A stretch of DNA of 64,000 bases from Bryoerythrophyllum caledonicum (lineage: Eukaryota > Streptophyta > Bryopsida > Pottiales > Pottiaceae). Location of the stretch: assembly GCA_963971425.1 (NCBI GenBank), contig OZ020518.1:7791989-7855988 (forward strand). Direction: 5' to 3'. Numbering within the stretch: position 1 is the stretch's first letter; every line of letters begins with the position of its first letter. Below, piece by piece: positions 34,842 through 46,562 of this stretch. A program made the translations under genes and the position numbers. The notes below the pieces were generated by a model. It searched no databases. It was not told the origin of the DNA and saw only the letters and a list, made by a program, of their open reading frames with translations.

Positions 34842-35288
34842 TACAACTCCCAGACAGAGGTTCGACATATCAGAAAGTCTACCCTGTTCTCGATCAAAGA
34901 ATCTAGATTGGAGCTTGCTTACGTTCTTGAAGCCATCGGAAGGAATTATCTCACAGCAAGTGCTCGATCTGCTCCCCAGCTCTCCCTGCTGGCAGATGGT
35001 CCATTTGTCGGTGAACAGTCCTGTGGCGGCCGAAAATGTCAAAGAGTGTCTGAAAACCTCCAAGTCGTGGACAAGGCTTTGTATAGCTTCGATCATTTCG
35101 TCACTTCCTCACCCTGCATCACTGTCTCCAGGCTATCATGCATCACCTGATGTTTTGTTCCACAACCCTGTAAATCTTGCCCACATACTTCAGTTCAAAG
35201 ACGCTCAACATTACCTCCAGAGCTCTTTCAAGCTCTCTCAGGGCGACTCTTCCTCGAGGTATACTCGGGATTCTTCAGTCAAAGACAG
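34842..35288 (+). pseudogene. Block X: coding-like piece of an unidentified gene
   Basis: Open on the plus strand from about RFDISESLPCSRSKNLDW through DLLPSSPCWQMVHLSVNSP and HASPDVLFHNPVNLAHIL to RYTRDSSVKDS, followed by a consensus donor GTGAGT at 35289. Similar sequence lies upstream of kinase C (19850-20050) and kinase B (11925-12105) with stops, and the reading frame shows conserved residues (SK-LDWSLLT, ISQQVLD-LP). That suggests a genuine exon carried along in the duplications. I do not recognise the family. The upstream frame has stops (TGA near 34817), so a start or splice acceptor near 34840 would be needed. Confidence 0.4.
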
Positions 35289-35299
35289 CGTGAGTTTTG

Positions 35300-36350
35300 G
35301 CCTCATCTTCTCATTTTTTATTCTAGGAATTGGCCCCAAATATCTCTTTACCCCTACAGGCCCAAGGCATTTTCCCTCAAGAAACACTCCAAAACTGCCA
35401 CTATCAAGAAGTGGCAAGAAAACATAGACCTTACAGTAAGACTTTGGACTTCTGACTGTGATATCTTAGAATAGAATTATATATGAACATTTCACTTTTT
35501 TGGTTGCTATCCACAACACAAATATAAAGATTGTAGCATTTGAAATGCAAGAATAAAATTTCTTTCCGCTTGCCAAAGGGTGAAAATGTTTGGCTTGAGT
35601 CAAGATGCTTTTTTATACTAAAGACATTAAAAAAATTGGCACCTTCAAAGAGGGTAATATTCTTTACAGGTATGAAAAATCTTCAAGCCGATAGAAACCT
35701 TAGTAAAAATTTTGGAGCTGCCGAGAGTTCTAGTTATGCACTTAGAAAAGCATAACTTTATTTTTGGAAGGTCTAATGAGAAAAATAATATATTACCACA
35801 TCTTCATTGAAAATTCTAGGAATTCATGATCAAAATTGAGACCATAGAAACGTGTCCATAATGGAACACATCCTTTCCGATTAAATAGGCCTTTAGAAGG
35901 TTAATACTTGTAAACAAGCCACGAAAGGAGAAGGCAACTAAGATTCATGGTACATGATGACCTCTCCTTCATTATTTCTGAAGGTAGCAAAAACTGTATC
36001 TAACTTGAGTTTAGAGACTGCCAAGTTCAAATGAAGAAGAACTCCCGTCTCCAAAGGACTCCAGCGTGAATATAGTGTTTGTTCATTCTCTTCTCTAAGC
36101 ATATGGCCGTGGGACATAGGCTAGTGTAATAGAATTACTCCCGCCTCTCGAGGATAAACACTTTTCTACACTAAGTGCTTCCCGACACTAGTTGCCTTAG
36201 AGACAACCGACATGTCATCTCCCCCAAGGGCTTTGTAGGTCCCCATACAACAAGGCCTTGGGACCCCTCACCATAATTGGGTGGACTATGGTGGTAGGCA
36301 CCACGCCGGCAATAGGACTTGAACTCACAACCACCTCACCGGTGTGCCTA
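35300..36350. repeat. Dispersed repeat segment, no gene
   Basis: 35345-35760 is related to 23471-24010 (CCCAAGGCATTTT, then the shared interior motifs). 35780-36350 has no gene. 36100-36200 contains TTACTCCCGCCTCTCGAGG and other sequence not seen elsewhere in the window. Confidence 0.45.
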
Positions 36351-36353
36351 AAT
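36285..36353 (-). other. tRNA-like/B-box segment next to the 5S-like sequence
   Basis: On the minus strand, directly after the 5S-like sequence, GGTGGTTGTGAGTTCAAGTC and CTATTGCCGGCGTGG follow. GAGTTCAAGTCC is a good Pol III B box (T-arm) motif. A full cloverleaf cannot be drawn, so this is not called a tRNA gene. A composite SINE head is the best guess. Confidence 0.35.
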
Positions 36354-36470
36354 GGATGCAGCTTCGGGACTTTCCAGGAGGTCATCCATCAAGTACTATT
36401 CCGGCACAAAGGCGCTTAACTTCAGAGTTATGATGGGATCTGGTGTAGTAGCCTTGGTATGACCGCATTA
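36354..36470 (-). rRNA. 5S rRNA-like sequence (pseudogene or SINE head)
   Basis: Read on the minus strand it follows plant 5S rRNA almost end to end: AATGCGGTCATACC, GATCCCATCATAACTC, AGTTAAGCGCC (box A region), AGTACTTGATGGATGACCTCC (box C region), GGAAAGTCC and a GCATCC end. Length 117, close to the normal 118-120. Changes at otherwise fixed sites (AGGATGGG to TGATGGA, GAACTC to TAACTC) argue against a functional ribosomal copy. It stands alone rather than in a 5S tandem array. Confidence 0.7.
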
Positions 36471-36784
36471 CCCACCAAGTTCATTAATATTTGATAAGGA
36501 TTTTCGTTGAGATAATACCCAGTTCTTCCATTGACTTTACCCCTTAAGGCCTAACAAGCTTACGAGGCCTAGGAGAATCTACAAGGGTACTAGATTCTGC
36601 AAAACATCATCTACACAATAGATTTGTTTTATCGTGACCCCACTTCATGGAAATAACTAAAATTTGCCAATGCGTGCTTCAATTTTGGTGGTGCATGACT
36701 TGATAGATGCTCATCATGCTCCGCCACTAAGTTGCAATTCAAACTTAAATCCATGGAAGTGGCTTGTATATGGTTATTAGGCCT

Positions 36785-36885
36785 TGAAAAGTTAATAGCT
36801 TTTAAGAGCAAGGAAAGAGCAATATTATAAATAATGTGAGTGTGGTTGAGTCATCAAGGTTTGAGACTTTGTTGTGTGACACAAC
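36785..36885. repeat. Second copy of the 7150-7262 repeat
   Basis: TTTTAAGAGCAAGGAAAGAG, GAGTGTGGTTGAGTCATCAA and TTGTGTGACAC correspond to the segment beside kinase A. Confidence 0.5.
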
Positions 36886-37987
36886 GACGCTATCTTGTAA
36901 GCAGCGAGCGGCGAGCTTACAAAACTCTAAAAAATGAAAATAAATAAAAATAAATAAATCATAGTTTTTTTTAAAATGTGAAATTGTAAGCAATTTGGGC
37001 AAAATTTTGAATTTTGGAGCATTTTTTAAAACTACTAAATTAAGTAAGTAGCCTATAATCGTGGTCACTTGTGGAACAAATTTTTTGGACTATTGGGCCT
37101 TCTTCTCCTCCCGTGCTTTGATTATAATGTACATCTAATATTTTTAAATTTAGAATGATCACATTCAAATCTTTTACAACATGTTTAATATTTTGGTCTA
37201 GGCACAAACAAATTTATTATTTATAAATATCCATTGATTTGGACACAAGGTATAGTACAGGGTATCACCTAGGTATCAGAAGGGCATTGCCTAGGTTTAG
37301 AACAGGTATCATCCATGTATTACAAGGTCATCACATGGGCAGTAAATGGAATCACTTACACAAATCCAAAGGAATTTCCTGAAAAGCTTGATAGTCTTCA
37401 CTTTGAATTCAACTAGTACAAAACCTTCCATTGCCAATCAAGAGATCATTGCCAATCAACAGATCATAACAAACTCAATAGATACATGAACTAAATTCAC
37501 GTCCACGTCTACGACTTTGCAACTCTATATCTGAGCAATCTAATATCGTAGATCTTTCTGAGAAGTACAACATCATTGCCTTTCTCACTCATGTTCAACA
37601 TTATTTGTAAGCTCTAGAATCCGCATCACTTCGTTGAAGCTGTAGCTTCGAGCATGAATGAATAAGTTCTCTTTGGAATCCATTTTACAACGGTAAGGTA
37701 AGATGTAATACACATGCTTGCAATACTTCCATTCTTTCCCAATGCCTCCAATTGCAACTTCAAAAATTAGGGCATGAACACCCCAAAAGGTCCATATAGG
37801 TAATGCAATAGGACTTGTTCTTCTCTATGTCAAGAGTGATAACGCATCCCCATCTTAGATACGGTATGGCATAGAGGTTGGAGACGTAACAATTATTCAT
37901 AAGAGCGGCACTTGACCACTTGATGCGTTGCTTAGTCGTTGGAACATCTATTGTTCTACAAATTGCATAGCTATTTTGGAAGGTGTG
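36886..37987. other. AT-rich intergenic DNA
   Basis: Contains a copy of the GGGTATCACC repeat at 37215-37345 (compare 12296-12400). Otherwise nothing recognised. Confidence 0.4.
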
Positions 37988-40099
37988 TTAGGAAATCCGG
38001 TTTGCCGAAATATGGAAGTGCGACTGCGGAAAGGGCATGTCCATAGACACTTGGAATTGTCTTTGTAGTGAAAGAACTCCATGCTGCTGCAACTGGAAAT
38101 CTGCTTCTTTCAATGCTAGTACCTCCTGCACTGTTAAATTAGTGCCAAGCTTCACAGGCCAAGTCATTGAAATTGTTGGCCAATCAAATACAAACGGTTT
38201 TTGTGACCCCTTCACACAACGACTAATGTCATCGGGACAAAACCATAATTCAGCTAAGACATTCCATGGCGATCTATAATCTTTCTTCATATCCGCATGT
38301 CTAGGGCTAGAGTCCCCTGACTGCCACGCCCAACCTTAGTGTTGCTTAAGCAATGTGCCACTTAAATGGATCACAATCTGATTCCAAAACGGATGTTGTA
38401 TGCTGAACTCCGAAGTCTTGTCCAGTGAGGGCCTCTTCAATAGGTGCTCGAGTCATCCTTCGACCATCATAGGCAATGAAATAGTTTACCATATCGGGTT
38501 TGTGGGAATCATGAGCAGACCCAGGTGGCATGTCAAACTTGCGCTTGGTGGAACCAAAAATTTATGCTCCTTCTAAGCCGGCCGTCCTAGTTAGTAAATC
38601 CTCGGCCTCATGAAAGTTCCTAATAGTCTCAGCAATGAGTTTAGGATCACCTAAGCATCCCTTGGGCTTGCATACGCTTAATAAGGTCAACACTACTACC
38701 TGGACAATCAACGGACATCTTAAAAATAAAACTTTACCTTTAGATTGATCCAGAAACCTATTTTTGTGGATAACCTCAAATTTGGAGGATTCCTTCAAGT
38801 CCATGATGTTATCCATCACACCTTTTCCTCCGCTGTAGAACCTCTTGCATGTCGACAAAAGATTTATGATGTTTAGAGAAGAAAGAGTTTTGAATTGATC
38901 AAGGACAACATCCATAGATGCTCCATCTAGGTCTGTCGATCCAGAGCCCGGACGAATCAATTAGTCGGAGAAGAATGTCTTTCTTGCAGCCATGATGATA
39001 GCGGAATTAGTACCCTTTGGTGTGCGCTGGACTTCCTTTGCAATGCAATTGTGCATGATGTCCATTGCGGTTTGATCAACGCCTTTTTAAATGGGATGAT
39101 GATGATGCATGAGGTGGATGGCAGCACGCGTGCGTTTTGGATCACTAGACAAAATGTAATAAATTTGAACATCACAAAGGGCGAGAGAAATTGGAGGGAT
39201 TTGACACAGCTTACCAGCCAGCATTGATTTGTCGGATGGTGCTCCGTTCAATGGAAATGCGGTGAAGGCAAACCCGCTCTACTCGGTTTGATTCATGCAA
39301 CCATCAGTCCTGCACTTGTAGTAACAATGCAAATTGGGGCATTGAAAATGTCTGGTACATGTCGACTTCTGATACGTGAGGCCGAAATCATTTTTGGTAT
39401 TTGTCCTCATAGTCTAGCACCATGTGTGACCATCATGTTGTTTACTCATCCCATTGAGACCTCCTCCGAACTGTGGAGGAATACCTTCTAGAAGAGATGG
39501 CAATTCAAATATCACATCTCCATCATATTTTGGAGGCAAATACTTCACTGGCTGTAAATTGAGGCTATGTAAATCAAGACGTGACAGTTCAGATCTGGAT
39601 CCCTTTCTAACATTGGTTGTATGGACATGCAGAAGGATAATCGTACGTTTCTAGACATAGGATGGACAGGGGTCCTATCTAAGGATATAGATCAAGACAT
39701 TTTTGACTTGGAAGGAAGTGCAGTAGACAAATGAAGAGGAGTTGATCTTTGGGAACGGAACGGGTTGCTTGACTTACCTATGTTCAGGCAAGAAATATCG
39801 TCATTCTTAGTATCGTTCAGAATGTGGACGCTTGGGTTTGTCATCGTGACCAAACCAGACACGAGTAGAGTATCACCGGAGTCGGCTGGAGGAGTCATAA
39901 CGACTGTGGATGCGTGACCGGACATTTGAGCATCTGAGATTCTATGTACTCTGAATGAACCACGACATAAATTCCACACAAATTCTTCGGCATCAGAGTC
40001 CTTCACTTGGTAAATGGACTGGACTAGATCAAAATGGACATAACAAACAGAACGCCCCCTTGATAAGAAGTTGGTGAAGCCATAAACCTCAACTCTCAA
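37988..40099 (-). pseudogene. Decayed transposase-like gene (MULE type suspected)
   Basis: A long minus-strand coding relic. One frame (about 39640-38560) reads through a Cys/His region: STCTRHFQCPNLHCYYKC, then GKLCQIPPISLALCDVQIYY, then RAAIHLMHHHHPI, then AMDIMHNCIAKEVQRTP and SAIIMAARKTFFSD, with TAG at 39281-39279 and further stops. The C-x4-C ... H-x-H spacing is like the WRKY-GCM1/FLYWCH zinc fingers at the start of MULE transposases. The pattern recalls transposase-like hypothetical proteins of mosses, but that is memory, not a search. Upstream (40099-39692) is a 135-codon Ser/Thr-rich stretch. Downstream pieces (38531-38346, 38290-37988) are in other frames. The catalytic DDE domain is not visible. 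Confidence 0.45.
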
Positions 40100-43000
40100 T
40101 GATTGATTCCTGAGCTATGGACAATGACTTAGGAATGCGCAAATATTGAGAGGCTTTCTTAGCGTCCTTGTTGAAGTGAAGAGGTTCATAAAGTGTGAGT
40201 ACAGCGGAAACATGTATTCATAGAGATGACTATTGTCATGCAGTCTTTCAAAAGCCTCATGAATGAATATGACAAAAGGCACATGATAACAAACTTAGAT
40301 TAGCGAAGCAATGAAATTAAATATAGAACAACTTTGCATATGCCTCTTTGAAGGTGTAGGAGTAATGCGTCATTATTCTAAAATTGTTTTGGTAGAAGTT
40401 AAATATAATTTTATACGACGGCTGATCCATAAAATAGTAAAGGCATGCCATGTGGGATATAAATTCAGTTCAAAATAAAGGCTGATAACATCGTTTAACA
40501 TAACCAAAGCACTTGCGCTTGCACATGTGAAGGTTGCGATAAGGATTTATTGAACGAGACAATCTTTTGAAGGAAAAGTGTCAATATGCTTAGGGTTGTG
40601 ATAACATGGTGGGGATGTTTCTGTAGAGAAGACTTGACAGTTTGAGATTTAGTGTGGAGGATGACTAGGAATGTTAGACGACGGATACTAACTACACATT
40701 ATTCAAATTCCAACCACAAAAAAAACACTGCACAAGAAAAACGTAGAGTGTAGAAGCCATTATTGGAATCTCAAAATAGAGAAGTAGAGAAACTTGTTTG
40801 GGCTGAGCAATTCAGAGAGTTGAATAGTATCCACAAGGAAGCGCATCAAGTACCGTCAAGGGTTCAAGTATGTTTCGATTTAACTTTCCAGTTGTGTTCT
40901 TCTTATGTAGAATTGAAACGTTAGGGTTTGCTTCAATCATCCTTTAATCTTTGACTTTGGTGCTTCACATGTTGTGTAGGTGACAACTAGTTTTGTGCAT
41001 TCTCTTGAGAAAAAGACTCTTTACATACAAATCTGATGAGCGAGATAGAGAGATCAATGGCATCAAAGAGCTCGCATCAAGGATGTAGGGATGAAAATGA
41101 ACAAGTAGAAGACTCTGAAATTCAAAGCACGGGCACGGTTGAAGCTCTCGTTAGCGTTGAAAATTCCTTACGGTCTACAAGTGTTGTAATCTAGTAGTTC
41201 ATAATTCTCAAAGTTAACCAAAATTAACCTTAAGCGAGCCTACCTAACCAGCTCGTTTCCAGGGATTTTTATCATGTGTCAAACTTTCTAAATCTAAAGA
41301 CAATCCTCACTTAATACCTCAGCACATCCCGGAGGATGGCTTCCCCGGTACCTCAATGACCGGTAAGAAGTAACCACAATTGTTAAATTAATACTCTGTT
41401 GAGCATCAGAGTAGTATTCCAATAAGTTTTTATAGTGCCCGGTAAGTCACTGCCCTCCGTTCTCAGAGTCCAGAGGCTACAATATCCACAAACTAACTCT
41501 ACACTATGAAAGAGTTAAAAGGTTGTAGCTAGTTTAGCGGCTTCAGAGTCTACCGAAAAATAATGCTGGTGAACCGGTCACGCAAAGCTGGAATCAAACT
41601 ACAACCACACCCACTGAATCAAACAAATTAGATACAAGAGTTACAACAAATCGAATGCTAAGTAATTCACATAAGCAAGACAACCTTCCACGAGAATCAA
41701 TGAACCTCATCCACTATAAGGGTAGGAATACTCTGGATTCAGGCTTAGCCGGGATCTCTCTCGGTGTACCAAGAGGGGGGATGTCACTCTGTGAGCCAAA
41801 TAAACCCCCCTTAGCGGGTGGCTTATCTTGAACACAAGACCTTAAATCAAGAATACAGCCCTTTACACAACCCCCATTGAGACTAGCCATACATACCACA
41901 CACAAAGCATAGTGACTGATGTTGTGGTTACTTGGGATTTAGAAAACAATTGGTGTTGTTATGGCCGAATTCAGCATTAACTTATGTCCAAATTTCAAAC
42001 ATGCATAAGTTTTGCCTTAAGGCTCCGTTTTCAACGTTTTTTTTGGCTTAGATGGGTTTAGCTCAGCCTTATGAACTTGATTAGACTCTTCAAGACCAGG
42101 TTTAGACCCAGGTGCGACCCTGACAGCAATGGACAGCAGACAGACCCAATTCTTGGTTCCAGAACTTATGTCCTCCTTATCTCCTTGATTACAACTTCGT
42201 TTTTTGTATTTTCTTTTTCTATCCTCACTGGTTTTTTGTGCTTAATCCAATGGCAATGTTCAATTATCCAAATGAATTAAATTTGGACTCACAGCCATGT
42301 GATCAACAATGCAATATCCAACACAAACAATTACTTAAGTCATGCACCATACACAACATGCATGCATCGTATACATTCACATTCAGGAATCTTACTCATG
42401 CACCTTGCCATACATCCTGCCCAGCTGCGTTTAACTCCTTGTATTTATTCAAGACCGGTGTTTAGATTTATGAAGCCCTAATTCTCTTAAAAATTGGGCA
42501 ACGCTTCCACGCGATGTTGTAGACAATAAAATTATGGTTCCTTCCTACCACATGCAACAAGGGAATAGTGAATAAGTTCGAGAGAGGAAGGGGCTCCCTG
42601 ATCCCACTAAATTCACCCTCTATAATTAAATAATTTTGTGCCACCCTTGCAATAACTAAATGGGTGTCATCACTAATCAAGGAATACTTCTACCTAATAT
42701 TTTAACCTTATGCCACATGATGTGCGCATGATCAACAATAAGTGAGCCATCTAACCAATTCAAGGGTGCTAAATCTATCTACTGCACCTAACTTGAATTC
42801 CCCTTGTGTGAGGTTCTGCCTAATTTACTTAGTGATTGGTGAGGGTTTTGCCCAAGCCTTTTTTACCCTCTTTTGACTAATTTTTTATGGGCTTTTTTAA
42901 GCCTCATTCTTTTTCTTCCTCCTCACCATCATTCTTCCATCTTCTCCTATTTTTATCATGGTTTAATTACCGTGACTTCTTCGCGGGTTCCGAATTGGTA

Positions 43001-43850
43001 GGAGGTAAATTCCTCTCCATCCTTTCTCCTTCTAACTTTTCTATTGTTTTTATTTTTTAGCCTCTTATTTATTATTTTTTTCTCTTTCTATTTATTTTTT
43101 GTTAACCACAAAAACTCTTGGTTGCCCTAATGTGGCTCCCCATTTAAGAATTAGTGGATGAGAAAGGCCAATTGACCATTTTGATCAAAAATCATGGGCT
43201 AATCCAATTGGATAACCCATTTCTACAAAATTCTACTACTTGTTGACCTTAACGCACACGATGCGTGATCCATTTGTTAGCGTGAGCCATATTTGCAGCT
43301 CACACACCCCTCCTCCTCACCAATTCAAACACTTCTCACTTAAGGGATGCTATCATAAATAGTTGTGGGCTTCCCGGATCCCATTTGATAAGCAGCTCTT
43401 CCGAATCCAACCGGTCTAGGATTTTAAGTAGATCCCGGATCTTACTCCACCATCTAGCCTAGATATCCTACTCCCTCTGGAAGCCTTAACTCACATTCAA
43501 CCACATAACATTCAACAAGCCACAACTTTGCATATCCTAGCAAAGATCCACTAGGACTCAACCCTCTCTCTCTCTACTCACACAAGCTCAACAAAAACTC
43601 TAGACACAAGCAATGAAGGCAAGAAACAAGCAAATCAACAAAAAGAAGAGTATTTAAACCTAGTGTCCAAGTCTCCTTCAGTACACAAAGGTCCGAGACA
43701 AAAATAGCGAGAGAAATCACTCAAGTGGTAGAGACTGGGTGTACAATGGAGCCCCATCGACATCACTACCCTCTCCCTTGTGTTAATCTAGCAACTTAAC
43801 AACATTACATCAACCGATAGGATGAATCCACAATAACATATGACATAGGC
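40100..43850. other. Intergenic, no gene recognised
   Basis: AT-rich sequence with short open stretches only. 41330-41460 has repeated CCGGTA motifs (TTCCCCGGTACC, GACCGGTAAG, GCCCGGTAAG). 43560-43580 has a short CT run. Nothing else stands out. Confidence 0.4.
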
Positions 43851-45170
43851 TCAACCAGAAGACTCATCCGGGTGAGTAGAATTATCTCCCGATTGATCCA
43901 TAGGAGGATTGATTGGAAGATTGGAAGTATTCACGGATACATGGTCAAGAAAATCCACCGGAAGGTTGGAAGTCTCAACCGGGAGGTCTAGCAGTGGATT
44001 AGGAGTATCCACCGGTATATTAGGAGTATCCATCGATACATGAGAAGTCTCCACCAGATCAACAAGCAGAGCTACCAGAGATTCAACCAACGAATCTGTT
44101 TGTAACAAAGAAAGATCAACTGGTTCCTTACTAGGAGGTTTGCCAGAGAGACCTTATTGTCTCTAATAGGCTTTCACACTCCACTCCTTGGAAATTGGAG
44201 AATCCGCTCTACTCACTGGACATTGAGTGGGTGGTTTATCATCTTTTGAAGAAAGAGAGCTGGTATAGACAAACCTTCACTTCTTCCGGGTTGGGCTCCG
44301 GTCTTGCCTTAATATGGAGGTATTCGTTTGTCCAGCAAGTAACTTGTCAGTGCCACCATAGTCTCTTGTGCCTTGACCTTTGTGTCAAGATGCTCCTTCT
44401 GAGATGTCCAGAGATCCTTCTTCACCTTGGACAATTGTTCCTGATCCTCCTAGACTGCAGCCAAAATGTCTCCGGTGTTTTCTACTACAATCACCTTTGA
44501 GAGAGCCTTCTGAAGACTCTATGCCTCCAGAAACTTTATCTCCAACTGGTGGATATCCCGGGTCTCATCCTAGGAGAACTTGGCTATATTCTTCACCAGT
44601 GTGAGATTCTTGGATTGCCAGGGTGGCGATGGTGGTTTTTCCTGGTGTGACCGGGATAACCTACCCCCGTTTGGAAGTACCTGAGATGATGAGGCCTCCC
44701 GTGGGATTGCCAACCGTAGCTCAGTATGTTGCAGAAAGGCCCGGGGAGCATGGTCCTGGGAAGCCATTCCTTCCATCTAAACTTTCTTCTCTTCCGATTT
44801 TAGACAGTCATAATACTCATACAAGTGCATGAAGTATGGAGTCAAAAAGGTCTTGGAACATCCACCTTGTTGAATTGCCCGGAGTTGTGGCAAAATTGCT
44901 TCTTCCACCAAAAACCTCCAATCCGAAAAGGAATTGTCAAAGAATGTCTATATGTAGGTGGTGGCCAGCCACGCTGTGATTCTTTCACGTCGATTGGGGT
45001 AGAAGATTGGGTTTAAAAACTCAACCACCCTCCTCAACCGGTTGTTCGTGAATTGATCACTCCGATAGCACTTCAATACATCGTAGGAATCCGATAAGTG
45101 CTTATCCATCAATTCTCGGTTGACCCCAAGTGTCCATCCCTCCTCTCGCTGAAAGGAATACATCTCACGC
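43851..45170 (-). pseudogene. Unidentified coding relic on the minus strand
   Basis: Minus-strand pieces in more than one frame: RRVVEFLNPIFYPNRRER and ITAWLATTY (45060-44955), then SDWRFLVEEAILPQLRAIQ and GGCSKTFLTPYFMHLYEYYD (44940-44820), then a Pro/Ser/Thr-rich tail with PVDTPN and PVETSNLPVD repeats (44108-43851). The helical part looks like a gag- or transposon-associated protein, but I cannot name the family. Broken by at least one frameshift near 44945. Confidence 0.35.
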
Positions 45171-45959
45171 TATACTTTTGTGGTCCATGTCCGGGAATTA
45201 TTCCGGTAGACTCCCCGAGGTGTCTCGGGAGGTAACAACTCCACAGCCGCATATCCCTTTTAGAAGACCCTTGGTTTCTCGTATAATCGCATGCAGTCCA
45301 TGTGAGTGAGATCTTCCTCTAATTCTCCTCCTTGCTCTGTCCCCTCCCGCTTGTTAGGATCAATCTTGGAAAGCTAAGAGCTTCAACGTCCCTGGTGGAA
45401 TCATGTTGTCCGGAATGGACTAACTCCGAGATGTGCCTGTACTTCCACCAATTACCCTATTAACTTATCACAAAAAATAGAGGAACAAGTAACAAGAACT
45501 CAAGATCTAGGACGTATGAGGTCTAAGTAGAATCTACTGGGAGACTTTCCTCTAGAACGGGCAAAAAACAATCAGAATTTACCCCGTGAAAAGGAAAATG
45601 ATAAGAGATCTAACAAACGACGAAGCTGTACAACCAAGAAAAATCCATCAATCGACAAGAATAACCTTGTTCACAATTCTTACCACCTCCTTGTTGCACC
45701 CGCAACCTCCTTGAAATTGTAGTTTAGTCTCTGAATCTTCTTGCCGCGGTTGTGAATCTCCATGCATCGCCTCCATGCCTAGGAATATCCACCTCCGTTG
45801 TATCAAAAACCTCCTCCACCACAATCTTCTCACAAATCCTAGGTTTGAAGATTCAAACCCTCAGTGCTACAACTCTCCTTCAAAGCCCTAGCTCCACAAA
45901 CCCTAGGTAGTTGCACTTAAAAAACCCTCATCTTGCTCTTGCTTCTCTTGCTCTTGTTC

Positions 45960-46262
45960 TTACTCTTCATGTATAATGTCTTCCTTCTCCTCACAGTCTT
46001 CCACCTCCTCACGGTCTTCCTCCTCCTCATGGTCTTCCTCCTCCTTACAGTCTTCCTTCTCCTCTCGGTGTTCCCTCTTCTTCACAGTTTGTGAGGCAAT
46101 GGCCTCCCTCTCTCTTTGTGACGCAATGGCCTCCCTCATGGTTGGTACCCGCTGTTCTTGTTTGTGGTTGGTACCCACTGTTCTTGCCCCCGGTTGGTAC
46201 CCGGTACTGGCCTTGTGCCTGGTTGGTACCCTCCAGTACCCGGTACCCAATTGATACCCGAT
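45960..46262. repeat. Low-complexity tandem repeats
   Basis: 45975-46085 is built of CCTCCTCAYGGTCTTCCTCC units. 46139-46262 holds four to five copies of GGTTGGTACCCRCTGTTCTT-like units of about 28 bases. The open frames they create are low-complexity and not accepted as genes. Confidence 0.75.
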
Positions 46263-46562
46263 ACTCGCCGGCTACTAACCAATGTTTTATTTATTTCATT
46301 TTCTACTTTCTTATCTTTTTTAATTTGTAATTTTTATATTAAATCAAATTCTTAATCATATGAATTCAATGAATAAAGTAGAAAAAAAGCCTAAACAACT
46401 AAACTAAAAAGAAACACTAATAAATAGTCTATCTACTTGATAAAGACTTTGATTAGATAAATTAATTTTAAGTGGTGATTTGGACTTTTGTCCTGGAGAT
46501 CCTTCCTGTAATCGTGAAATTTCACCTTCGCAAAACACCCAAGACTCACACAAGTCTATCCT

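Noticed and set aside
36285..36353. tRNA gene
   Set aside because: A good B box but no acceptor stem pairing, D-arm or anticodon arm could be drawn.
42071..42481. Overlapping short plus-strand frames
   Set aside because: 60-75 codons, no start context, no recognisable motif, AT-rich; consistent with chance.
45960..46254. Open frames with Glu/Lys or Ser runs
   Set aside because: They translate simple CCTCCT-type repeats and do not look like genes.
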